DNA of 14,799 nt, taken from contig JADCBH010000299.1 of the NCBI GenBank assembly GCA_020253595.1, positions 1 to 14,799 on the forward strand, written 5' to 3'. The notes under the pieces were generated by a model. The model was not told the DNA's origin, searched no databases, and worked only from the letters and a program-made list of their open reading frames with translations. Both the position numbers and the translations under genes were made by a program. Source of the DNA: Brevundimonas sp. GTDB taxonomy: Bacteria; Pseudomonadota; Alphaproteobacteria; Caulobacterales; Caulobacteraceae. Of this stretch, positions 1-7,036 are shown piece after piece; position 1 is the first letter of the stretch, and each line of letters starts with the position of its first letter.

Positions 1-431
1 AGGAACTCGTCTTGTCGGGTGCGCCACCGGTCGATCGTCCACGGATCGACGCTGCCATGCAGCAACACCATGGCGTCCGGTGCGAGCTCAATGCGACGGG
101 CGAGCGGCAGGAAGTAGTTGGCGCAGGCCGAGTTGCATTCTCCCTCGACCCGCATCGTCAGGTCGCGCCCTTCGATGACGGCGGCAATGTCGAGCGCTGC
201 CTCTACGCTGCCGCCGGTGGTGTCGAGGGCGAGGATGCGGGTCGTGTCGGCGAAGGTTTCACTGACACATTGCGCCAGATGCCGGTCGATTTCGCCCGAA
301 ATGGCGAACACCTCCGCCGATCTCTGCTGGCAGGCACCGGTCGCGGCGGACGATTCGGCGTTGAACGCGCGCGAGGTGGCGCATCCCCCCAGAAGGATCA
401 GCGCCACACAGGCGACGAAGGTGCCCTTCAT
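1..431 (-). CDS. ClpP-like (COG3904-type) periplasmic lipoprotein, C-terminus outside window
   Basis: The reading frame starts at ATG 431 and stays open to the left edge (about 143 codons), so the C-terminus is missing. The N-terminus is a lipoprotein signal: basic start, hydrophobic stretch, then LLGGC with the modified Cys at residue 17. The mature part reads TTRILALDTTGGSV, then a helix, then GECNSACANYF and VLLHGS. This order (GGS loop, Ser in CNSACA, His in LLHG) is that of ClpP/crotonase-fold secreted serine-protease-like proteins grouped as COG3904, where that Ser and His would be the catalytic pair. Function and substrate are unknown for the family. It begins 8 bases after the stop of the upstream secreted-protein gene and has no clear Shine-Dalgarno sequence, so the two are probably one operon. 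The family call is by motif; a proteolytic activity is inference. Confidence 0.75.
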   Translation of the reverse strand, partial: MKGTFVACVALILLGGCATSRAFNAESSAATGACQQRSAEVFAISGEIDRHLAQCVSETFADTTRILALDTTGGSVEAALDIAAVIEGRDLTMRVEGECNSACANYFLPLARRIELAPDAMVLLHGSVDPWTIDRWRTRQDEF

Positions 432-439
432 GGCTGCGA

Positions 440-847
440 CTAGCGCGCGCAGATCCGTGAGGGGGCCGGCGAGTCTTCCACCGCGACCCAGCAGGCCCGG
501 TCGCGCTGGTCACGACGGTATGCGCCACCGACGGGCACGCGCTCGTCGCGGCTGAACACGGCGAACAGGAAGCCCTCGCCGTCGCTGATGATCAGGCGAT
601 AGGCGATGTCCGGGCCATCGAGCTGGAAGCTGCCGTCGCCAAACAGCGGCGTGAAGGAGCAGTTCGTCTCGCGCATCTGGCCGACGCTGCAGCGAATCTG
701 GCGGGTCCGGCCCGAGCGTTCGCTCGGCGCGACGGGGATGACGGTATAGCCCTGCTGCGGAGCCGCGACAGGGGCGGCTGTGGCCTCAACAGCCGGCACC
801 GATACAGTCAGAGATAGCGCCGCGGCGGCCAGAACGGATTTCAGCAT
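440..847 (-). CDS. small secreted protein, function unknown
   Basis: This 135-aa protein has a Sec signal peptide (MLKS, then a hydrophobic run) with a probable cleavage after the ATA near residue 24. The mature part is about 110 aa with four cysteines (IRCS, TNCSF, RACW, RICAR), which probably form two disulfides in the periplasm. I do not recognise a named domain. The start at 847 is supported by a strong GGAGGG ribosome binding site just upstream (about 850-857). The next gene, the ClpP-like lipoprotein, follows after 8 bases, so this is the likely first gene of a two-gene envelope operon. Confidence 0.75.
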   Translation of the reverse strand: MLKSVLAAAALSLTVSVPAVEATAAPVAAPQQGYTVIPVAPSERSGRTRQIRCSVGQMRETNCSFTPLFGDGSFQLDGPDIAYRLIISDGEGFLFAVFSRDERVPVGGAYRRDQRDRACWVAVEDSPAPSRICAR

Positions 848-914
848 GGTCCCTCCACGGGCGCGGATATGTGCCCTTCACCAATGACAATATCCGAGCC
901 CTAGCGAAGGTCTA

Positions 915-930
915 GCGGCGTGAACGCCGC
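915..930 (-). terminator. GC-rich hairpin after the 303-aa gene
   Basis: A perfect 6-bp stem GCGGCG/CGCCGC with a 4-base TGAA loop lies 12 bases downstream of the stop codon at 942. There is no T-run, so it may be a weak terminator or an RNA 3'-end stabiliser. Confidence 0.35.
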
Positions 931-941
931 GTCGGGAACCG

Positions 942-1853
942 TCAGGCCCCCACGCCAAGGATCCAGCCCTCTTCCCCTTCGACCTGGGCGATGACGGCCT
1001 CGGACGTCCCCTTGGGCGGCGCGAAGGCCTTCGACAGGTCGCCCTTCTCGTCCATCAGGGCGAAGGCCTCAGCCGTCTTGCGGACCTGGGCCTGATCCTT
1101 GAACTCGCCTTCTTCCGGCTTGGCGTCGAATATCGACGGCCAGACTTCGGCGATCAGCACCGACAAGGGTTCGACATCGGCCGTGTCCAGCGCGCGCCAG
1201 CCCGTTCCGAACGGCCAGGCAGCCGCCGACGGTCCAAGGTGTTCCAGAAGGCGCCGCACCATCGGAATGCCGACCAGGGTTTGGCCGCCAACAGCGCCCG
1301 CGCCATGCATCTGCCAGTTCGACTTGGGCTGCAGCTTGCCCTTTCTCACGGCGTTCTCGGTCGCGCGGTACTCCGGGATGTCGCCGGTGCCTTGCGGCGG
1401 CTTGGTCGCCGTCAGCCAGCGCTGGGTCTGCTTGGCTGGCGCGCCCCACATCGGATAGGCCTCGTCGGTCATCAGCCGGTTCATCTTGGCCGCGACCTGA
1501 TAGCGGTTGTTGGTGTTGTCGGGCTTGTCGACGATGTTGGACGCCACGAACTTCCAGGTCGCCGACCAGGCCGGGGAGTCCTTCAGGCCCAGCCGCGCTG
1601 CCGTTCCGACCGGATAGCCGAACGAGAAGTCGAACCCGAGCAGGACCCGGTCGCCGCGCTTGGCGTGGTCGGCCAGCAGGGTGCGGATCATCGCCTCGCC
1701 CTCGGCCCGCGTCGCGACGTTGTGGGTCTCGGTATAGAGGCGGAAACGGACGTCCCGCTTGGCCACGCCGATCCAGACCGAGTTCTCGCCCAGCTTCTTG
1801 CCCTCGGCAGCGGTCCAGTCGGCGATGATGTAGGCGTCGAACAGGCGGGCCAC
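942..1853 (-). CDS. conserved hypothetical protein, RNase H-like (DUF429-like) motifs
   Basis: This is a 303-aa soluble protein with no signal peptide. The start is GTG 1853, with AAGGAG 5 bases upstream. Landmarks are YIIADWTA (Asp12), VLLGFDFSFGYPVG (about residues 70-83), NNRY, QMHGAGAVGGQ, WPFGTGW and IAEVWPSIF. A first Asp on a strand, a second Asp in a GxDxxxGYP motif and a later EVWPS segment resemble DUF429-type predicted RNase H-like proteins. From memory, relatives are common in alphaproteobacteria and are often auto-labelled CbiG or molybdenum-cofactor proteins. Nothing in this sequence or its neighbours supports those labels. It is a single gene, with hairpins on both sides. Presence as a real gene is sure; molecular function is unknown. 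Confidence 0.8.
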   Translation of the reverse strand: MARLFDAYIIADWTAAEGKKLGENSVWIGVAKRDVRFRLYTETHNVATRAEGEAMIRTLLADHAKRGDRVLLGFDFSFGYPVGTAARLGLKDSPAWSATWKFVASNIVDKPDNTNNRYQVAAKMNRLMTDEAYPMWGAPAKQTQRWLTATKPPQGTGDIPEYRATENAVRKGKLQPKSNWQMHGAGAVGGQTLVGIPMVRRLLEHLGPSAAAWPFGTGWRALDTADVEPLSVLIAEVWPSIFDAKPEEGEFKDQAQVRKTAEAFALMDEKGDLSKAFAPPKGTSEAVIAQVEGEEGWILGVGA

Positions 1854-1871
1854 GGGGGCTCCTTGGGCAAG

Positions 1872-1921
1872 GCGGGGCAGGGGAAATCGAGGCGGCTCTT
1901 TAGTCCCTTCGCCTGCCCCGC
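1872..1921 (-). terminator. long GC stem between two minus-strand genes
   Basis: The arms GCGGGGCAGG (1872-1881) and CCTGCCCCGC (1912-1921) are perfectly complementary over 10 bp, with a 30-base loop. The element lies just downstream of the stop of the membrane-anchored gene (1929) and upstream of the 303-aa gene. It could terminate the xthA transcript or be a leader structure of the 303-aa gene. No T-run is visible. Confidence 0.35.
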
Positions 1922-1928
1922 GAAACCC

Positions 1929-2447
1929 CTAGGCCGCTTTCAGCAGGGCCTCGAGGTGGCTCAGCCAGCGCCGTCCCAGCCTCAGGGCTTCGGACGGCGA
2001 ACCGGCCTGTGCGGGTGCAAGGGCGTTCCACAGGGCCAGCTCGAACTCTGGCCAGCGGGCGTCTGCGAACAGCAATCGCAGCGTCACCTGCTCGGCGTCC
2101 GGTGCCATGACGTCCAGCGCCTTGCGCGCCTCACCGCGCCGGACCCGCGCAACCACATGCCCATCGACGATGATCTCCCCGCCCTCGATCTCGTCGAAGC
2201 CGTAGACTAGGCCATGCGCCCCACGGTCCCAGAGGACGGCGATCTGGCCGGTGTCGAAGTCCAGGCCCGCCGCCTTGCCTTCTGCCTGGGCCATGGCCTC
2301 CACTTCGGGGGCGCGACCCAATGACTTCAACAAGGCCCGGCGCAAGCGCCGCTCGGGCTCCATCCACCAGTTCAGCGTCAGCGCAGCTGTGGTCAGGGCG
2401 GCCGCGGCCAGCGACACCAGCAGGATGACGCGCAGCGCCTCGCCCAT
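1929..2447 (-). CDS. membrane-anchored hypothetical protein, coupled to xthA
   Basis: This 172-aa protein has one N-terminal transmembrane segment (about residues 5-26, LRVILLVSL through TLNWW). A roughly 145-aa cytoplasmic or periplasmic part follows, rich in Leu, Ala and Glu, with pieces such as LDFDTGQIAVLWDRGAHGLVYGFDEI and a helical, basic C-terminus. I recognise no catalytic motif. Its ATG overlaps the xthA stop codon by one base (TGATG), and there is no separate ribosome binding site. It is therefore probably made by translational coupling from the xthA message. Whether it has a role in DNA repair cannot be told from the sequence. Confidence 0.75.
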   Translation of the reverse strand: MGEALRVILLVSLAAAALTTAALTLNWWMEPERRLRRALLKSLGRAPEVEAMAQAEGKAAGLDFDTGQIAVLWDRGAHGLVYGFDEIEGGEIIVDGHVVARVRRGEARKALDVMAPDAEQVTLRLLFADARWPEFELALWNALAPAQAGSPSEALRLGRRWLSHLEALLKAA

Positions 2448-3241
2448 CAGTCCGCCAGCTCGACCACCACCGGCACATGGTCCGACGGTTTGTCCATGTC
2501 GCGCGCATCGCGGTGGGTCTCGACGCCCACGAACCGGTCCGCCGCCTGCGGTGACAGCAGGTGAAAGTCGATGCGGATGCCTTGATCCCTCTGCCAGGCC
2601 CCGGCCTGATAGTCCCAGAAGGTGTAGGTGCCCGGCGGCTGGTTCCCCAACTCCCCGGCCTCATAGAGCCCTAGTCCTTTCAGCGCCCGGAACGCTGCCC
2701 GGCTTTCCGGCTGGAACAGGGCGTCTCCCAGCCAGGCGTTCGGGGTCTTGGCGTCCTCCGGCGTCGGAATGACGTTATAGTCCCCGCACAGGGTGAAGGC
2801 CTCTTCGTGGCTCAGCAGGTCGCGGGCATGGGCGTTTAGCCGCGCCATCCACCGCATCTTATAGTCAAACTTCTCGGTGCCGATCGGATTGCCGTTGGGC
2901 AGATAAAGGCCGCCCACCCGCACGGGTCTGGGAGCCTCGATCACGGCCTCGATATAGCGGGCCTGATCCTCGAGGTCGTCACCCAGCAGGTCCGATCCCG
3001 GCAGCCCGCGTCGTACGTCCGACAGCGGCAGTTTCGAGAGCAGCGCCACGCCGTTGTACGACTTCTGGCCGTGGACCTCGACGTTGTAGCCGAGGCTTTC
3101 GAAGGCTTCGCGCGGGAACTTCTCTTCGACGGTCTTGATCTCCTGGAAGCAGACGACGTCGGGGGCCGCGGCTTCCAGCCACGCAAGCACGGTGGGCAGC
3201 CGGGCGTTGACTGAGTTGACGTTCCAGGTGGCGATGCGCAT
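2447..3241 (-). CDS. xthA: exodeoxyribonuclease III
   Basis: This 264-aa endonuclease/exonuclease/phosphatase-fold protein has the ExoIII motifs in order: MRIATWNVNSVNARL (Asn7), VVCFQEIKT (Glu34), GGLYLPNGNP, TLCGDYNVIPT, IRIDFHLLSP and the terminal KPSDHVPVVVEL (Asp254-His255). These match the metal-binding Glu, the Asp/Asn pair and the catalytic Asp-His of E. coli Xth. The enzyme acts in the cytoplasm as an AP endonuclease and 3'-5' exonuclease on double-stranded DNA in base excision repair. I chose ATG 3241 because MRIATWN is the family's N-terminus. An upstream TTG at 3277 would add 12 residues, but it lies inside a hairpin. The gene overlaps the following membrane protein gene by one base. 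Confidence 0.93.
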   Translation of the reverse strand: MRIATWNVNSVNARLPTVLAWLEAAAPDVVCFQEIKTVEEKFPREAFESLGYNVEVHGQKSYNGVALLSKLPLSDVRRGLPGSDLLGDDLEDQARYIEAVIEAPRPVRVGGLYLPNGNPIGTEKFDYKMRWMARLNAHARDLLSHEEAFTLCGDYNVIPTPEDAKTPNAWLGDALFQPESRAAFRALKGLGLYEAGELGNQPPGTYTFWDYQAGAWQRDQGIRIDFHLLSPQAADRFVGVETHRDARDMDKPSDHVPVVVELAD

Positions 3242-3266
3242 CGCCGAGAGCCTAGGCAGCGTCGCC

Positions 3267-3299
3267 CCACCCGGCAAGCGCCGCGCGCCAGCCGGGTGG
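3267..3299 (-). terminator. hairpin between the Cys-repeat gene and xthA
   Basis: The perfect 9-bp arms CCACCCGGC (3267-3275) and GCCGGGTGG (3291-3299) begin 13 bases after the stop of the secreted Cys-repeat gene and end 25 bases before the xthA start. It is probably a terminator or transcript-end hairpin separating the two genes, although no T-run follows. Confidence 0.4.
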
Positions 3300-3312
3300 C
3301 GGCGTCAGGACC

Positions 3313-4278
3313 CTAGGGCTGGGTCGTGGCCGGAGGGGCCGGGACGATCGTCATGGTGCAGCCGCCGCCGATGCGCTGGGCGGTCTCGCACGGATAGACT
3401 TGCTGCACTTCAAAGGTGGTGTTGAAGCGAACGATCATACCGTTGCCGGCCGCGCACTTGGCTTCATAGAAGCTGCCATTGGCGTTGGCGCCCATGTAGC
3501 GCCCCTGCGTCACGTCGCAGGCGGCAGCCTCGGCGTTGGAGGCCATGCGGGCCTTCAGCGTCGCGGCCTGTTCGTCGACGGTCGAGAACCGGCAGCTACC
3601 GTTCTGGGTGATGATCTGGGCGCACTCCGTCACCTTCCAGCTGGTCGCGAGGCGTTCGATCCAGGCACCGTCCAGGCCGTTGCACCCGATCTCATAGATC
3701 AGATTGTCTTCGCGCGACTTGCCGATGGAGGCACCCTGGTCGACGGCGCAAGTGATGCCTGCCTCCGCGGCATAGGTGCTGACGACGCGCACGACGTCGG
3801 TGTTCTGGGGAATGGTGCACTGGGTGCCGACGTCTGCCGCCGGATCGCGGGCGCGCTCGATATCGGCCTGACCCGCCAACAGGACGCAGTCTACGGCCTG
3901 CGGCGGCGTGGAGTTGATCAGGATGTACCCCGGTCCCGAAGCGCAGACCGCCTCATAGCTCAGGGCACCCGTGTCGGTCTGACCCAACAGGTTCGCCTGT
4001 GTCACCTGGCAGCCGACATTGGCGGCCGTGGCGATGACCTGGGCCCGCTGCGCCAGTTCCTCAGGCGTCGGAGGGGGAGGCGCGCTGTTGCGATTGCGGC
4101 GGTTGCGTCCGGTCTCGTCGGGGTTCTGCCGGGTCGGGTCGGTAGCGACTTCCGGCAGCTGGTTCTGCTGCTGGCCGCCGCTGTAGACGGCACCACCATC
4201 CTGTGCCGACACGGGAGCGGCGAAGAACGCCAGGGTCAACGCCGATCCGGCGGCGATGAGGAAACGGGGCATGGACAC
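3313..4278 (-). CDS. secreted protein with three four-cysteine repeats
   Basis: This protein is 321 aa from GTG 4278, or 319 aa from ATG 4272. The GTG has GGAG 8 bases upstream, a better spacing than for the ATG. A Sec signal peptide (cleavage about VSA|QD) is followed by a Gln/Asn/Pro-rich linker with an RNRRNR patch. Three tandem modules follow, at about residues 88-165, 165-230 and 240-312. Each has the pattern A-x-C-x-V/D-x-Q ... G ... Y-E-x-x-C ... G ... C ... C-x, so 12 cysteines occur in three sets of four. The modules probably each hold two disulfides in the periplasm or outside the cell. I know no characterised member. It is a single gene, divergent from the MBL hydrolase gene. Confidence 0.8.
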   Translation of the reverse strand: MSMPRFLIAAGSALTLAFFAAPVSAQDGGAVYSGGQQQNQLPEVATDPTRQNPDETGRNRRNRNSAPPPPTPEELAQRAQVIATAANVGCQVTQANLLGQTDTGALSYEAVCASGPGYILINSTPPQAVDCVLLAGQADIERARDPAADVGTQCTIPQNTDVVRVVSTYAAEAGITCAVDQGASIGKSREDNLIYEIGCNGLDGAWIERLATSWKVTECAQIITQNGSCRFSTVDEQAATLKARMASNAEAAACDVTQGRYMGANANGSFYEAKCAAGNGMIVRFNTTFEVQQVYPCETAQRIGGGCTMTIVPAPPATTQP

Positions 4279-4390
4279 GAAGGGGGCTCCTTGACGCTCT
4301 GGACTTCTCGATCAGCCTTGGCGACCGCCTGGGACGAGGTCAAGACCACGACGCGGCGGAAACTGGACGCGCCCCCGAACGCCCGCTAGG

Positions 4391-5509
4391 GTGAGCCCGT
4401 TGCGATTGGAGACGCACTTGGCCGACGGCGGCGTAATTCTGGACGATCCGGTCGAGCCGATGGCGACGGCCCGGGGGCTGTCCTATCCCCTCGGTACCAT
4501 ACCGGAACCCGGCGAGGCGATCGAGGCCGCGCCCGGCGTTCTCTGGCTGCGCATGCCGCTGCCGATGGCGCTGAACCACGTCAACGTCTACGCGATCGCT
4601 GACGGCGACGGCTGGGTCGTGGTCGATACGGGCCTGAGAACGCCTGACACGGTCACTGCATGGGAGGCGGTTTTGGCAGGCCCTCTGGGTGGCCGACCGG
4701 TGACGCGGGTGATCTGCACCCATATGCATCCCGATCACATCGGCCTCGCCGGCTGGCTCTGCGAGCGGTTTGATGCACCTCTTCTGATGACGCGGCTGGA
4801 GTACGTCACCGCGCGCATGCTGATCGGCGACACCGGCCCGGCGCCCGACAGCGGAGCGCGCTTCTTCCGCGCCGCCGGCTGGGACGAGGCGCGGATCGAG
4901 AAGTGGCGTGCCTCCTACGGCCTGTTCGCCAAGGGCGTCGCTCCCCTGCCACCGGGCTATCGTCGCCTCAGCGAAGGCGACGTCCTGACGATCGGAGGTG
5001 ATGACTGGACCATCCTTATCGGCGACGGTCATAGCCCCGAACATGCCTGCCTTTGGCGCAGGTCTGACAATGTCCTGATCTCGGGCGACCAGCTGCTGCC
5101 CAAGATTTCGTCCAATGTCTCGGTCTGGCCGACCGAGCCCCTGGCCGATCCGCTGGGCGACTGGATGAGCTCGCTCGACAAGCTGGAACAGACACTGCCC
5201 GCCGACACCTTCTGCCTGCCCGGGCATGGAGAGCCGTTCACCGGCGTATTGCCGCGCATCGAAGCACTGAGGCGCGGCCACGAGGTGGCGCTGAAGCGGC
5301 TCGAGCGAACCTTGAGATCACCCAGTCGCGCGGTAGACGGATTTTCCGCCCTGTTCGCCCGTCCGGTCGGCGACGGTCTTTATGGCATGGCCACCGGCGA
5401 GGCGATCGCGCACCTGCATTATCTGGAGCGGCGAGGCCGCGCCGAACGACAACCCGACGCCGACGGCGTCGACTGGTGGACCCTCACATCCAAGGAGAGC
5501 GAGGCATGA
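4391..5509 (+). CDS. metallo-beta-lactamase-fold hydrolase
   Basis: This protein is 372 aa if read from GTG 4391. The true start is uncertain, since no strong ribosome binding site is present and ATG 4460 is an alternative. The metallo-beta-lactamase signature is complete: THMHPDHIG (His111, His113, Asp115, His116), then GDGHSPEH, LISGDQLLP and LPGHGEPF, which supply the remaining metal ligands for a two-metal site. A C-terminal region of about 80 residues follows the core, as in the larger cytosolic hydrolases of this superfamily. The exact substrate is unknown; a thioester or lactone is possible. Its stop overlaps the start of an enoyl-CoA hydratase gene (ATGA), so the two are co-translated and a role near acyl-CoA metabolism is plausible. 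Confidence 0.88.
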   Translation: MSPLRLETHLADGGVILDDPVEPMATARGLSYPLGTIPEPGEAIEAAPGVLWLRMPLPMALNHVNVYAIADGDGWVVVDTGLRTPDTVTAWEAVLAGPLGGRPVTRVICTHMHPDHIGLAGWLCERFDAPLLMTRLEYVTARMLIGDTGPAPDSGARFFRAAGWDEARIEKWRASYGLFAKGVAPLPPGYRRLSEGDVLTIGGDDWTILIGDGHSPEHACLWRRSDNVLISGDQLLPKISSNVSVWPTEPLADPLGDWMSSLDKLEQTLPADTFCLPGHGEPFTGVLPRIEALRRGHEVALKRLERTLRSPSRAVDGFSALFARPVGDGLYGMATGEAIAHLHYLERRGRAERQPDADGVDWWTLTSKESEA

Positions 5510-6273
5510 GCGAGCCCGTCCTGACCGAACTGAACGGCGGTGTCCTGACCGTCACCCTGAACCGGCCCGAGAAGAAGAACGCCATCACCCAGGCCATGTA
5601 TGCGGCTCTGGCCGAGGCGACGAACCGCGCTCGCACCGACGACGCTGTGCGGGTGCTCCTGTTCCGGGCGACTGGCGACAGCTTCTCGGCGGGCAACGAT
5701 ATCGCCGACTTCATCGCCATCGGATCTTCAGGTGGTGGTCAGGTAGTCGATGCCCCGGTGTTCCCCTTCCTCAAGGCGCTGGCCGATCTCGACAAGCCGG
5801 CCATGGCTGCCGTGCGCGGCCGGGCTGTGGGCATCGGCCTGACCCTGCTTTTGCACTGCGACATAGTCGTGGTGGCCGAGGACGCCCTTCTGTCGGCTCC
5901 CTTCGTCAACCTGGCCCTGGCTCCGGAAGCGGCGTCCTCGCTCCTGTTGCCGATGGTCTTGGGTCACCAGCGGGCCTTCGAGATCTTTGCCCTTGGCGAA
6001 CCCATCGATGGCCGGACGGCCCAGGCGTGGGGCCTCGCCAACCGCGCGGTTCCCGCCGATCAGGTCGATGCCCTGGCCGCAGAGCTGGCGGCCAAGGTCG
6101 CGGCCCGTGCGCCCAACTCCATCCGCAAGACCAAGCGCCTGATGCGCGACGCCGAGCGGCTCTGGGCGCTGATGCAGGAGGAAGGTAAGGCCTTCGGCTC
6201 CCAGATGTCCAGCCCGGAGGCCATGGAGGCCTTCATGGCCTTCACCCAGAAGCGGGCCCCCGTGTTCGGCTGA
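5506..6273 (+). CDS. enoyl-CoA hydratase/isomerase (crotonase family)
   Basis: This 255-aa cytoplasmic crotonase-fold protein starts at ATG 5506, overlapping the previous stop, with AAGGAG upstream. Visible landmarks are LTVTLNRPEKKNAI, FSAGNDIADF (oxyanion-hole loop, residues 60-69), GRAVGIGLTLLLHCD (second oxyanion segment, about Gly109-Gly111) and LALAPEAASS with Glu141. Glu141 is the position of the second catalytic glutamate. Keeping only that Glu is typical of delta3-delta2 enoyl-CoA isomerases and related hydratases, so an isomerase activity is as likely as a hydratase. The MRD..RLWALMQEE..AF...SPEAMEAFMAF C-terminus matches the family. It is probably used in fatty-acid or aromatic acyl-CoA breakdown. 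The gene ends 8 bases from the convergent sulfoxide reductase gene. Confidence 0.9.
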   Translation: MSEPVLTELNGGVLTVTLNRPEKKNAITQAMYAALAEATNRARTDDAVRVLLFRATGDSFSAGNDIADFIAIGSSGGGQVVDAPVFPFLKALADLDKPAMAAVRGRAVGIGLTLLLHCDIVVVAEDALLSAPFVNLALAPEAASSLLLPMVLGHQRAFEIFALGEPIDGRTAQAWGLANRAVPADQVDALAAELAAKVAARAPNSIRKTKRLMRDAERLWALMQEEGKAFGSQMSSPEAMEAFMAFTQKRAPVFG

Positions 6274-6281
6274 GCCGTCGG

Positions 6282-6776
6282 TCAGGCGGCGAAGACCTTC
6301 TTCATCAGCCCTTCCAGCGCCTCGGCATCCACGGCGTCGAACACGGCCTTTCGGGTCGCATCGACGTCGAACACGGCGACGAGTTCGCCTTGGCGGTCGA
6401 AGACAGGCACCACAATCTCGCTCTCCGAGCGGCCGTCGCAGGCGATGTGGCCTGGAAAGGCATGGACGTCCTCCACGACCTGGGTCCGGCCGGTCTTTGC
6501 TGCCGCGCCGCAAACCCCCTTGCCGAACGGGATGCGCAGGCACCCCAGCGTGCCTTGGTAAGGGCCGACCACCAGTTCGCGCTGCTTCGTCGAATCGACG
6601 ACGTAGAAGCCGGTCCAGAAATAGTCCTCAAAGGCGTCGGCCAGCATGGACGACACTGTCGCCATACGGGCCACACGGTCGGGTTCGCCGTCGAGCACGG
6701 CGAGGATCTCGGCCTCGACCTCCGCGTAGCGGGCGGCCTTGTCGGCGGGGCGGTCTGAGCGGGCAACGTAGGACAT
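6282..6776 (-). CDS. free methionine-(R)-sulfoxide reductase (GAF domain)
   Basis: This 164-aa single-GAF-domain protein keeps the three cysteines of the fRMsr family with the family's spacing. They are Cys79 (TLGCLRIPFG), Cys89 (GKGVCGAA) and Cys113 (HIACDGRSESEIVVP), which are 10 and 24 residues apart. The enzyme reduces free methionine-(R)-sulfoxide to methionine using thioredoxin and repairs oxidative damage in the cytoplasm. Other matching segments are WTGFYVVD, LVVGPYQG and VVEDVHAFPGH. The start was set at ATG 6776 because the length then equals the family norm. A longer frame to 6911 would add 45 residues without family features. The Shine-Dalgarno sequence is weak. It is convergent with the enoyl-CoA hydratase and divergent from the Sel1 lipoprotein gene. 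Confidence 0.9.
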   Translation of the reverse strand: MSYVARSDRPADKAARYAEVEAEILAVLDGEPDRVARMATVSSMLADAFEDYFWTGFYVVDSTKQRELVVGPYQGTLGCLRIPFGKGVCGAAAKTGRTQVVEDVHAFPGHIACDGRSESEIVVPVFDRQGELVAVFDVDATRKAVFDAVDAEALEGLMKKVFAA

Positions 6777-6939
6777 CAGGATCACGGCAGAGGCGAAAAC
6801 GGACGGGGCACATAGGGTCGACAGCCCCCGAAAGCGAGGCCGCCGCTCGCCTGTGAGGGGTAAACCGCTGAATTCTGTGGACGAAGCATGGCCACGCCTC
6901 ATTAGCGCCATTGTGCGGCAACGCTTTGTCGTCGAACCG

Positions 6940-6997
6940 CGTTAACCATGTTCGTAAGTTCACTGGACCCGAACGCGGGATTGGGAAATGGTTAACG
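6940..6997. promoter_or_regulatory. inverted pair of CtrA-like TTAACCAT half-sites
   Basis: CGTTAACCAT at 6940-6949 and its exact reverse complement ATGGTTAACG at 6988-6997 are 38 bases apart. They lie in the space between the divergent sulfoxide reductase and Sel1 lipoprotein genes. TTAACCAT matches the half-site of the cell-cycle regulator CtrA (full site TTAA-N7-TTAA) in alphaproteobacteria. After the left copy a near second half follows (CGTAAG, 6953-6958). Binding by CtrA is inference. The pair is 40-97 bases upstream of the lipoprotein start at 7037. Confidence 0.45.
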
Positions 6998-7036
6998 TCG
7001 GGTGCGGCCACAGCCGACGCAGAGCGGGGTTCGAGG

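Noticed and set aside
1239..2210. 323-codon plus-strand frame
   Set aside because: It is antisense to the 303-aa gene, with high-GC shadow composition and no domain or ribosome binding site.
3242..3277. TTG start adding 12 residues to xthA
   Set aside because: MRIATWN at 3241 is the normal ExoIII N-terminus, and the extension lies in a hairpin region.
3400..4389. 329-codon plus-strand frame
   Set aside because: It is the antisense shadow of the secreted Cys-repeat gene, which has a signal peptide and internal repeats.
4279..4390. TTGACG near 4293 as a -35 for the MBL gene
   Set aside because: No acceptable -10 lies at 16-18 bases; too weak to list.
4340..5281. 313-codon minus-strand frame
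   Set aside because: It is antisense to the MBL hydrolase, which has complete metal motifs.
5728..6543. 271-codon minus-strand frame
   Set aside because: It overlaps the enoyl-CoA hydratase and sulfoxide reductase genes and has shadow composition.
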